A stretch of 64,000 bases of DNA, from the NCBI GenBank assembly GCA_963518845.1, contig CAUQKV010000002.1:1-64000 (forward strand), read 5' to 3'. Positions 42,214-49,932 of the stretch are shown here, one piece after another. The stretch comes from JABCPE02 sp963518845. GTDB taxonomy: Bacteria > Bacteroidota > Bacteroidia > Flavobacteriales > Weeksellaceae. Under the pieces are notes generated by a model, which did no database searches, was not told the origin of the DNA, and saw nothing but the letters and a program-made list of their open reading frames with translations. Positions within the stretch are counted from its first letter, which is position 1. Each line of letters begins with the position of its first letter. Both the position numbers and the translations under genes were made by a program.

Positions 42214-42933
42214 TTATGAATTAACAATGAAATGTTTTCCCTTAAAGTTTTCGTACACGATGGAGATTGCCGGAACGAATTTTTCTAATTCGGATATAAA
42301 GGTATCATTTTCAGAGATTTCTCCATAAATATAGAAATGAGTTTTATTGATATCAAAACCTATTTTACTCAGTGTGAACATGATGAAATAAAGGAAATCT
42401 ATTTCTGATGTAGCATCGAGATTGTTATAAAGAACCAGTTTTCCGTTTTCTAATGCAAGAAACTCTACTTGGTTGTGATACAGATTGATATGGATTTCAT
42501 TGTCCTTATTTACATTTACAGAATCCAAAAAACGCTCTCCTGAGAAATAAAAACTAGAAGTGATACCCAAAGCTTTTATTTTCTGATAAAAGTGTTTTGG
42601 GAAAGAATAATAAAACTGAACGCTGTACTTTTGGTTGATAGATCGCATCAGTTCTTCTGATTCTGTTTTTACATCCGAATTATAAGATATTATCTGCTGT
42701 CCGAGCTGATTTTCTGTGAAAACTTCTGGAGTCAGTGAGAAGTGGTTGAATGCCGAGAAAACCTTTATCTCAGCCCAAGCCTCTCTGCGAAGAATCTTGT
42801 CTAGTTCATTTTCTATAAAATTTTCTGGAGTCTCATCCGTTACGAAACGAGCTTCTTCCTCTGTAACATTGTCTGCTTCATAAATTTGCCATTGCAAACC
42901 ATCTTTTGTAAATAGGAGTGAAAGGTTCTTCAT
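42214..42933 (-). CDS. DUF3822 family protein (ASKHA-like)
   Basis: 239 residues. MKNLSLLFTKDGLQWQIYEA and the tandem beta-rich halves match DUF3822, common next to rsmD in Bacteroidota. The family is thought to adopt an actin-like ATPase fold without clear phosphate motifs; no function is known. Coupled to rsmD by a 2-bp gap. Confidence 0.8.
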   Translation of the reverse strand: MKNLSLLFTKDGLQWQIYEADNVTEEEARFVTDETPENFIENELDKILRREAWAEIKVFSAFNHFSLTPEVFTENQLGQQIISYNSDVKTESEELMRSINQKYSVQFYYSFPKHFYQKIKALGITSSFYFSGERFLDSVNVNKDNEIHINLYHNQVEFLALENGKLVLYNNLDATSEIDFLYFIMFTLSKIGFDINKTHFYIYGEISENDTFISELEKFVPAISIVYENFKGKHFIVNS

Positions 42934-42968
42934 AATCTGTATTTATGGGACAAATTTAGTTAATTTTT

Positions 42969-43457
42969 TTAAATTTTTCTTTCCCAAGTCTGAAAATAAA
43001 AATCATAGGCATGATTTTCATCTTTTGGGTGGTGGATTTCATCAGTTTTTATCCAATTTTTTTCATCGATTTTTGGGAAAAATACATCGGCATCTGTTTG
43101 GTGGTTTACTTGGGTAATTTCCAGTCGGTCAGCCATGTCGATGGTATGGCGGTAGATTTCGCCGCCGCCGATAATGAATATATTTTCATTGATTTTTTTA
43201 GCGTGTTTGATGGCATCTTTTAAACTCGGAACGATGAGAATCCCTTCCTCGAACCAGTCTTCCTTTCTGCTCACCACTATATTGGTGCGGTTTGGGAGAG
43301 GTTTTCCTATGCTTTCGTAGGTTTTTCTGCCCATTATGATGGGATGTCCTGAGGTGAGATTTTTGAAATGTTTCAAATCCGCAGGGAGATGCCACAGCAG
43401 CTGGTTGTCCTTTCCTAATTCGTTGTTTTTTCCGATAGCAGCGATAATGGTAATCAT
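42969..43457 (-). CDS. folA: Dihydrofolate reductase
   Basis: 162 residues. MITIIAAIGKNNELGKDNQLLWHLPADLKHFKNLT carries the catalytic acidic position and Trp; HPIIMGRKTYESIGKPLPNRTNIVVSR and IFIIGGGEIY complete the NADPH site. It reduces dihydrofolate to tetrahydrofolate. thyA is not adjacent. It precedes the DUF3822 gene by 35 bp and follows murI by 5 bp. Confidence 0.97.
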   Translation of the reverse strand: MITIIAAIGKNNELGKDNQLLWHLPADLKHFKNLTSGHPIIMGRKTYESIGKPLPNRTNIVVSRKEDWFEEGILIVPSLKDAIKHAKKINENIFIIGGGEIYRHTIDMADRLEITQVNHQTDADVFFPKIDEKNWIKTDEIHHPKDENHAYDFYFQTWERKI

Positions 43458-43462
43458 TTGGT

Positions 43463-44278
43463 TTAAAGGGTTTTTAGTTCCAATTCTATTTTTTTTCCAA
43501 AGAATTTTTTAGAAATCTTTTGGAAGTTTTTGGTCATATCCGAAACATAAAATTCATACTTCGGATTAGGATTATTCGTATTCAGTAATTTATGCTTTTC
43601 CAAAGTGAGTTTGATGTAGTTTGCCACAATATTCGGCGAGTCTATCACTCTCACTCTGTTGCCGTAGTATTGTTTGATTTCTTCCATCAGAAGCGGATAG
43701 TGGGTACATCCTAAGATAAGCGTATCGATATCTTTTAATTTTTTATTAGAAAGATAATTGTAGATTACACTGTGGGAAATGGGATGATTGATAAACCCTT
43801 CCTCTATCACAGGGACAAGGAGCGGAGTTGCCAATTCTTCCACATTGATGAATTTATTATATTTTCTGATGCTTTTTCTGTAAAGTTTAGAATTTACGGT
43901 TGCTTTGGTAGCGATTACTCCTATGTTTTGGTGGATTTCGTAGGCTACTTTTTCGGCAACGGGATTAATAACATCGAATACAAAAACCTTGTCGTTCACC
44001 ATTTTTTTTACTTCTTCCAGTGCGTTAGAAGTAGCAGTATTACAGGCGATTACTATCGCTTTACAGTTTTGTTCCAAAAGGAATTTGGTGATTTGCAGGG
44101 AATAATCTATGATGGCTTCTTTGGATTTTTCGCCATACGGAAGATGCTTGGTATCACCGAAATAGATGAAACTCTCCTGCGGCATCACTCGTTTGATTTC
44201 TCTCGCTGTTGTCAGTCCACCCACGCCGCTGTCGAAAATCCCAATAGGTTGATTTGCACTAAGATGTTGATATTTCAA
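43463..44278 (-). CDS. murI: Glutamate racemase
   Basis: 271 residues. IGIFDSGVGGLTTAREI, the first catalytic cysteine in IVIACNTATSNAL, and the second in LILGCTHYPLL; both are intact. It makes D-glutamate for peptidoglycan. First gene of the murI-folA-DUF3822-rsmD run. Confidence 0.97.
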   Translation of the reverse strand: MKYQHLSANQPIGIFDSGVGGLTTAREIKRVMPQESFIYFGDTKHLPYGEKSKEAIIDYSLQITKFLLEQNCKAIVIACNTATSNALEEVKKMVNDKVFVFDVINPVAEKVAYEIHQNIGVIATKATVNSKLYRKSIRKYNKFINVEELATPLLVPVIEEGFINHPISHSVIYNYLSNKKLKDIDTLILGCTHYPLLMEEIKQYYGNRVRVIDSPNIVANYIKLTLEKHKLLNTNNPNPKYEFYVSDMTKNFQKISKKFFGKKIELELKTL

Positions 44279-44321
44279 AACTCAAATTTTTTACAAAAAT
44301 AGAAATAAGGAACAAAATAAA

Positions 44322-44362
44322 GAAAAAAGGCAAAAGTAATTTTCTACTTCTGCCCTTTTTTG
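44322..44362 (-). terminator. Terminator after dps
   Basis: Stem made of AAAAAGGCAAAAGTA and TACTTCTGCCCTTTTTT (some mismatch in the middle); on the minus strand it ends in a T-run, 18-60 nt after the dps stop. Confidence 0.7.
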
Positions 44363-44379
44363 TCAATATAAATTCGTGA

Positions 44380-44853
44380 TTATCCAAGATAAGCATTGTA
44401 CATCCATACATCTTTTTCCTGCTCTGTGATGTATCCGCTTACAAGGGCGTTTGTTCCTTCATCATTTGCTTTATCAGTTATTTCTAAAAGTTCTCTTTGT
44501 AGGTCTATCACTACTTTGAAAGAGTTTAGAATGTCTTCTACGCATTTTTTGCCGTTATGCACTTCTTTACTCTCTTTAATCGTTGAAACTTTCAGATAAT
44601 CAGAATAGTTGTGGCTTGGTACATGTCCTAATGTCAGGATTCTCTCTGCGATTTCGTCAATTTTAAGAACAAGATTGTCATAAAGCTCTTCGAATTTCGG
44701 GTGAAGAACGAAAAACTGCTCTCCCTTTATATTCCAGTGAGCGCCACGAGTGTTTTGATAAAAAACAGAATAATTTGCAAGAAGGATGTTTAGCTTCTCA
44801 GCGATGTTTTTGCAGTCTTCTTCTCTAAGACCGATGATGTTAGAATTTTTCAT
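44380..44853 (-). CDS. dps: Dps family DNA-protection / iron-storage protein
   Basis: 157 residues. Ferroxidase ligands are seen in YQNTRGAHWNIKGEQFFVLHPKFEELYDNLVLKIDEIAERI (His, Asp, Glu across the dimer face). Forms a 12-mer that oxidises Fe2+ with H2O2 and protects DNA in stress. A candidate -7 box TAACTTTG lies at 44874-44881 on the minus strand. 227 bp separate it from the divergent DUF6909 gene. Confidence 0.95.
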   Translation of the reverse strand: MKNSNIIGLREEDCKNIAEKLNILLANYSVFYQNTRGAHWNIKGEQFFVLHPKFEELYDNLVLKIDEIAERILTLGHVPSHNYSDYLKVSTIKESKEVHNGKKCVEDILNSFKVVIDLQRELLEITDKANDEGTNALVSGYITEQEKDVWMYNAYLG

Positions 44854-45022
44854 ATTTTTAGGATTTATTTCTACAAAGTTATGAAATAAAATTCTCCTAA
44901 CCGATAGTTTTGGTTTAATTTATAAACAATCTAAATAGTTTTTCTCTATCAATATTTTAATTTTTAAGTTTAAAAAATCAATAATTTTTTGAAATAAAAC
45001 ATCAATTTCGGATTAAATTCTT

Positions 45023-45052
45023 TTGTACATCCATGAGTTTATCATAATTTTG
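45023..45052 (+). promoter_or_regulatory. Promoter of DUF6909 gene
   Basis: TTG at 45023-45025, 19 bp, TAATTTTG at 45045-45052; full consensus, 28 nt ahead of the ATG at 45081. Confidence 0.72.
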
Positions 45053-45080
45053 TAACTTTTACAAAAATCATAATATAAAT

Positions 45081-46739
45081 ATGGCACAATCACGAGCAAG
45101 ACAAACCACTGAGGCGATAGAGAAAATATATGTCTCTATGCGCCATCTTTTTTATAGAGGTTCTTTCAAACCTGGTGGAAGGTCAGGGCAGAATATCAGA
45201 ACGCTGCTTTCTACCATCAATCCTGAAATCTACGGAACGATGAACAATCCGAACAAGATAGAATTAGACGGATTGCTCTATGTTTTGGATAGGCTTCCAG
45301 AAGGGATAGAGGAGTGTGCATTTATTCATTTGACTTCGGATGAAGGCTTTCACAAAGCGAGTTTCACGCCCATAGTCCCTAAAAAACGAAGAAGAAACTG
45401 CTATCGTATAGACCAGCACCAGATGAATATAGAGGTTCTGCTGGGTCGTTCGGAGATTTATGATATTCTTACCCACCTTACTTTCCTTTATATAGAAGCG
45501 GACAAAATCAGAAATATCGGTTTTGATATGGAGGAGGGCAGACCGAGAAGAGTTTGGAAAATAATAGAAGAAGTAGCCAAAGGAGAGAAAAAATTCACAA
45601 GAACCGAAAAAGAAACAGCGATTATCCATCTTTCGGCACTGCTGGGAAGGTCTTTTGATGAGACTTTGGAGGCTTACAAAAAATTTGGAAGTGATGACAA
45701 TCCAGACCGATTGTTCAAGATTATCTATAACCTTGGACAAGTGAGTTTCTTAGACTGGGCAGAGGAAAGAGAACGCGAAATTTATTTTTCTGCGATATTA
45801 CAGGAGCGCGTAGGACACCACCTTTTCGGCGAAAAATGGGCAAATACGCTTAAAGAAATTTTGGTTAAAGAAAATCTTTACCAAAGACCGCTTAACATCA
45901 TCAGTGCGAATATGCACTCGGTGAAAAATATGCTTTTTGCGAACGATGCCTTGAAAAAAACTTGCAAAACAGGAATAGACTACACGCTTTACGAGGAAAT
46001 CAGCAACAAAAAAGACCTTCAAGATAAGATTTTGGACTATGCTCTTTCTCAAGGGATGATTTACATCAATGATGAAAGCGGAAGTAATATAGATGTGCAA
46101 ATCATTGATTTAAAGAAAACTAACCTTAAAAATACGCCTTTCGCGGAGGCTGATTTTTCTGGCGAAGATGTTTTGATCGTTTTTGATTACGCCTTTGGAG
46201 AGCAGGCTTACGAGATTATGGATGAGCTTCTGCGCCCATTCGATGCGAAAGGAGAGGAGTGCAAGCTCAATGTGAAATCCATCTCTATCATGGGTAAAGC
46301 AGGAATTCTTACAGGAGAAAAAGGCGATATTATGATTCCTACATCGCATATCTTTGAAGGAACAGCAGACAATTATCCATTTGAAAACGCCCTGAAATTG
46401 GATGATTTTCAAGATTCAGAACTGAAAGCCTTTGAGGGAAGTATGGTCACTGTTTTGGGAACTTCGCTTCAGAATAAGGATATTTTGTCTTATTTCATGA
46501 ATACATCGTGGAAGTCTATCGGTCTTGAGATGGAAGGAGCTCATTATCAAAAAGCTATACAGGTGGCTTCTAAAATCCGTCATCATATCAATGAGAATTT
46601 ATTCTTATGTTATGCTTACTACGCTTCTGATAATCCGCTGGAAACAGGAAGCACGCTTTCTTCAGGAGGGCTGGGGCTTACAGGAGTGAAACCTACCTAT
46701 TTAATCACATTACGAATTTTAGAGAAAATTTTGAAATAA
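45081..46739 (+). CDS. DUF6909 family protein
   Basis: 552 residues. MAQSRARQTTEAIEKIYVSMRHLFYRGSFKPGGRSG and the whole length match a Bacteroidota-specific family (DUF6909, from memory). Residues 330-552 resemble a nucleoside-phosphorylase fold: VLIVFDYAFGEQAYEIMDELL, ISIMGKAGILTGEKGDIMIPTSHIF and SIGLEMEGAHYQKA, the last like the MEG motif that binds the ribose hydroxyls. This suggests nucleoside or glycosylated-base chemistry, not proven. The gene is followed 4 bp later by an S1/P1 nuclease gene. Confidence 0.7.
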   Translation: MAQSRARQTTEAIEKIYVSMRHLFYRGSFKPGGRSGQNIRTLLSTINPEIYGTMNNPNKIELDGLLYVLDRLPEGIEECAFIHLTSDEGFHKASFTPIVPKKRRRNCYRIDQHQMNIEVLLGRSEIYDILTHLTFLYIEADKIRNIGFDMEEGRPRRVWKIIEEVAKGEKKFTRTEKETAIIHLSALLGRSFDETLEAYKKFGSDDNPDRLFKIIYNLGQVSFLDWAEEREREIYFSAILQERVGHHLFGEKWANTLKEILVKENLYQRPLNIISANMHSVKNMLFANDALKKTCKTGIDYTLYEEISNKKDLQDKILDYALSQGMIYINDESGSNIDVQIIDLKKTNLKNTPFAEADFSGEDVLIVFDYAFGEQAYEIMDELLRPFDAKGEECKLNVKSISIMGKAGILTGEKGDIMIPTSHIFEGTADNYPFENALKLDDFQDSELKAFEGSMVTVLGTSLQNKDILSYFMNTSWKSIGLEMEGAHYQKAIQVASKIRHHINENLFLCYAYYASDNPLETGSTLSSGGLGLTGVKPTYLITLRILEKILK

Positions 46740-46743
46740 AACA

Positions 46744-47532
46744 ATGAATACAAGAATTTTAAAAAAGATTTTCATCGCGGTATTCTTTGTTTTCGGGATA
46801 GCGGAAGTATCGGCTTGGGGAGTTACAGGGCATCGCGTAGTAGCTGAAATAGCAGAAAATCACCTGACTAACAGAGCGAAAAGAAAACTGAAAAAACTCA
46901 TAGGTAAGCAGAAATTGGCTTATTGGGCAAATTGGGCTGATAATGTGAGAAATGACCCAGAATGGAAGGATACTGGGGTTTTGCATTATGTCAATATTAC
47001 GCCACAAAATTCGAAGGAAGAATTTATTAAGGAGTTGAAAAGCAAGGATACAAATGTCTATACCGCGATACAGGAAATAATGGATTCCATCAAGGACAAA
47101 AGAACAGCTAATAAGGATAAAGAAATTGATCTAAGATTTTTGGTGCATTTCATTGGGGATATGATGCAACCAATGCACACAGGAAGAGAAGAAGATTTAG
47201 GAGGAAACCTCATCAAAATACAATTCTTTAAGAAAGATACTAATCTTCATTCCCTTTGGGATAGCGGTCTGATAGACAATACAAAATACAGCTATACAGA
47301 GTTTGCAAGGGTTCTGGATGTGAAATCAAAAGAAGAAATCAAGCAAATCCAGAGCGGAAGCCTGGAAGACTGGCTCTATGAAAGCCACCAAGCGGCTAAT
47401 CAGCTCTATGCTAGCGTAAAACCTGGTGAAAACTACAGCTACGATTATCAAGAGCAGTATAAAGAGCTGTTAGAAAGACAGCTTCTCCATGCAGGATTGA
47501 GATTAGCGAAAATACTAAACGAAGTTTTATAA
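46744..47532 (+). CDS. Secreted S1/P1-type zinc nuclease
   Basis: 262 residues. A signal peptide ends before Trp25 (AEVSA/WGVTGHRVVAEIAENHL), and the mature N-terminal Trp with its free amine is a zinc ligand in this family. Further ligands: HYVNI, HFIGDMMQPMHTGREEDLGGN and LHSLWDSGLID. It degrades single-stranded RNA and DNA outside the cytoplasm, releasing 5'-nucleotides. Directly behind the DUF6909 gene, pointing to joint use in nucleotide scavenging (inference). Confidence 0.94.
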   Translation: MNTRILKKIFIAVFFVFGIAEVSAWGVTGHRVVAEIAENHLTNRAKRKLKKLIGKQKLAYWANWADNVRNDPEWKDTGVLHYVNITPQNSKEEFIKELKSKDTNVYTAIQEIMDSIKDKRTANKDKEIDLRFLVHFIGDMMQPMHTGREEDLGGNLIKIQFFKKDTNLHSLWDSGLIDNTKYSYTEFARVLDVKSKEEIKQIQSGSLEDWLYESHQAANQLYASVKPGENYSYDYQEQYKELLERQLLHAGLRLAKILNEVL

Positions 47533-47535
47533 ACT

Positions 47536-47568
47536 AAAAAGAGCATCTTTTACAGATGCTTTTTTTTG
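47536..47568 (+). terminator. Terminator after S1/P1 nuclease gene
   Basis: AGCATCT (47542-47548), loop TTTAC, AGATGCT (47554-47560), then eight T. It also lies at the 3' side of the convergent TonB receptor gene. Confidence 0.85.
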
Positions 47569-47573
47569 TGTGG

Positions 47574-49655
47574 TTATTTCACGACCCAAGTCATTCCCAG
47601 CATAAAGTTTCGTCCTGCTTGTGGGAAATAATAGGCGGCTCCATCATAGACATGCCCTTTGGTCATGTACATTCTATTGAGGAGGTTGTTCAGATTGAAA
47701 TAAAGATTCAGTTCGTGGTGTTTTAAGCTTAATTTATAACCAGCCAAGAAATCCAAAAGATTATAATCAGGAATCACAAGGGTCTGGGTATTATCCAGAT
47801 ACTGCCCGCTGACAAATTGGTTTTGAATACCAAAATTAAAGTTTTTCAGCTGATAAGACACACCGATATTGCTGATTAATTTCGGAGAAAGAGCAATTTC
47901 CGTAGTTCCTAGGTTTTCCAGCACTCCACCATTTTTCACATGAAAATTAAGGTTTTTATTTTCGCTCCAAGTCGCATTAGCCAAAATTTGAATGTTTTTG
48001 ATAGGTTTTAGATTAAAGCCAAATTCCACTCCTCTTCTGAAAGATTTCCCTGAATTTTCTCTGATGAAAGCGCCTGTGTTATCAATTTTGCCACTGAAAA
48101 CCAGTTGGTTATTGTAATACATGTAGTAGAGGTTAGCAAAAACAGAAAAGAATTTTCCGCTTTTTTCCAGTCCCAGTTCAAAGTCGTGGAGCGTTTCGTG
48201 CTGGATATCATTTTTAGAAATAATGTCCTTTCGGCTCGGCTCTCGGTGAGCCAGTGCGTAGGAGAAATAGATTTTTCCGTGGTTAAAATTAAAGTTAATT
48301 CCCGTTTTTGGGTTTAGGAAATTGAACGCTCGGCTGAAATCGCCTCCTTCTCCTCTGAAATATTCTAAAACTCTGGCGTTGTGATAGATATGTCTAAATT
48401 GTAAATCTCCAAAAAGTTCAAATTTATTCAAAGAATAAATGAATTTTCCGAAGAAAGAAAGGTCGTTTTTCACCGAATGATTGCGGTAATATTCATGCTC
48501 GAAAGGAATCTGCGGTAGCCCAAACGCCGAGCTCATATTCCCGAAATGTTTTCCTTGATATTGGTTTCCTGCTCCGCCGAGGTTGATTTTCACTTGGTTA
48601 TACTTTCCATAAATATGCGCAACCATTCCATAAAAATCATTGTCCAGCCATTTTTTTCTGATGAGGTCTGTTTTTACGATTCCAGAATTGAGAATATTGT
48701 ATTTTTCGGGTCTTTGGTCTTGTTTGTAGTTTTCATAGAATCCTTTTCCTTTGGTGTAATGGAGGGTAGTTTCCAAATCCCAATGGTCGCTAATGCTTTG
48801 ATTTAGAATAAGATGGTAATGGTTTTGCTGGTAATTGTCCGTTTCGTTATCGTAGAAATTTACGATGTTTGCCCCTTGATAGATTGCTCCAGAGGAATTG
48901 AATTTTCGGTTGATTTTATAGGTGTTTTCATCTATTCCGTTCCATGATTGGTAAGTTTTTTCCTTTCCGCCGAAAGCCAAAAATTTTAGTTTTGTTTTTT
49001 CAGTTTTAAATAAAGCGGTGATGTTGTAGGACTGCAGGTCAGAGGTTGCCCTGTCTATGTATCCATCTGATTTTATGATGGAATATCTCGCCATGATGGA
49101 GAATTTGTTTTGAAGAAAATTCCCTGTTCCAGCCTCGAAAGAGTGTTTTCTGGTGTCAAAAGAACCATAGGACTGGTCGGTTCGGAAATATGGCGTTTCT
49201 TCTGGATTTTTGGTGATGATGTTTACACTCGCCCCGAAAGCCGCCGCCCCGTTGGATGTGCTTCCCACGCCCCTTTGAATCAGGATTTGGGAGGCTGAAC
49301 TTGCTAAATCGCTGACATTTACAAAGAAAGTCCCCTGCGATTCGCTGTCGTTGTAAGGAACGCCGTTCATCATCACATTGATAGAAGTCCCTGCCACGCC
49401 CCGAATTCTAAAATCTGAGTAGCCCACTCCGTTCCCAGTATCCGATGAGGAGAGGACAGAGGTCTGATTTTTGAGAAGCATCGGAAGGTCTTGCCCGAGG
49501 TTTTTCTGGGCTAAATTTTCCACACGGATGATTTCTTTGGTGACAGGAAGCCGTTTGGTGAAACTGACAGCTTCGATTTCTTTAACTTTGGCAGAATCTG
49601 CCTGTGCGTAGGACATAGAGCTAGCGCATAGCCCTAAATAAATAATTCCTTTCAT
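47574..49655 (-). CDS. TonB-dependent receptor under TPP riboswitch (likely thiamine uptake)
   Basis: 693 residues. Signal peptide MKGIIYLGLCASSMSYAQ, plug domain (EIEAVSFTKRLPVTKEII, DFRIRGVAGTSINVMMNGVPYNDSESQG, GSTSNGAAAFGASVNIITK) and barrel ending in VVK after NFMLGMTW. The gene lies 3' of a clear thiamine-pyrophosphate riboswitch, so it probably imports thiamine or a precursor across the outer membrane. It stands alone: no PnuT-type permease or thiamine kinase is next to it. Lacks a SusC-type extension. Confidence 0.92.
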   Translation of the reverse strand: MKGIIYLGLCASSMSYAQADSAKVKEIEAVSFTKRLPVTKEIIRVENLAQKNLGQDLPMLLKNQTSVLSSSDTGNGVGYSDFRIRGVAGTSINVMMNGVPYNDSESQGTFFVNVSDLASSASQILIQRGVGSTSNGAAAFGASVNIITKNPEETPYFRTDQSYGSFDTRKHSFEAGTGNFLQNKFSIMARYSIIKSDGYIDRATSDLQSYNITALFKTEKTKLKFLAFGGKEKTYQSWNGIDENTYKINRKFNSSGAIYQGANIVNFYDNETDNYQQNHYHLILNQSISDHWDLETTLHYTKGKGFYENYKQDQRPEKYNILNSGIVKTDLIRKKWLDNDFYGMVAHIYGKYNQVKINLGGAGNQYQGKHFGNMSSAFGLPQIPFEHEYYRNHSVKNDLSFFGKFIYSLNKFELFGDLQFRHIYHNARVLEYFRGEGGDFSRAFNFLNPKTGINFNFNHGKIYFSYALAHREPSRKDIISKNDIQHETLHDFELGLEKSGKFFSVFANLYYMYYNNQLVFSGKIDNTGAFIRENSGKSFRRGVEFGFNLKPIKNIQILANATWSENKNLNFHVKNGGVLENLGTTEIALSPKLISNIGVSYQLKNFNFGIQNQFVSGQYLDNTQTLVIPDYNLLDFLAGYKLSLKHHELNLYFNLNNLLNRMYMTKGHVYDGAAYYFPQAGRNFMLGMTWVVK

Positions 49656-49730
49656 TCTTTCAATAATTTTTTAGTTAAACAATTTTGAGAATAAAAGGAT
49701 GCGAAAAAATAAGAGAACACAATCGTGCCT

Positions 49731-49804
49731 AAACACTTCCCTAAACAGCATTACCTGTTCAGGTTCATTGGGTATGATCTCAGCCTTTTACAGCACCCCT
49801 TTTT
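49731..49804 (-). promoter_or_regulatory. TPP riboswitch (THI element)
   Basis: On the minus strand the conserved thi-box runs AGGGGTGCTG, then GGCTGAGATCATACCC, then TGAACCTGA-ACAGGTAATGCTG and TTTAGGGAAGTG. These are the TPP aptamer landmarks: GGGGTGC, CTGAGA, ACCC, GAACCTGA and TAGGGA. It lies between a TATCTTTG promoter (49812-49819) and the receptor start at 49655, so TPP would switch off the receptor. Confidence 0.95.
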
Positions 49805-49811
49805 GCTGGCG

Positions 49812-49819
49812 CAAAGATA
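49812..49819 (-). promoter_or_regulatory. Promoter -7 box upstream of the TPP riboswitch
   Basis: Reverse strand TATCTTTG at 49812-49819; transcription would begin right at the aptamer's 5' side. Confidence 0.6.
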
Positions 49820-49911
49820 TTAAATTTAGAAGAAAATCCGAAAAAATAGAACATTTAATCCTGTAAAATCAAATTCCAAATAAGGGTGTCTACTAATTCA
49901 AAATAATATTA

Positions 49912-49919
49912 TACTTTTG
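49912..49919 (+). promoter_or_regulatory. Promoter -7 box of topA
   Basis: TACTTTTG at 49912-49919, 13 nt before the ATG at 49933, so the leader is very short. Confidence 0.5.
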
Positions 49920-49932
49920 CAAAAATTTTGGT

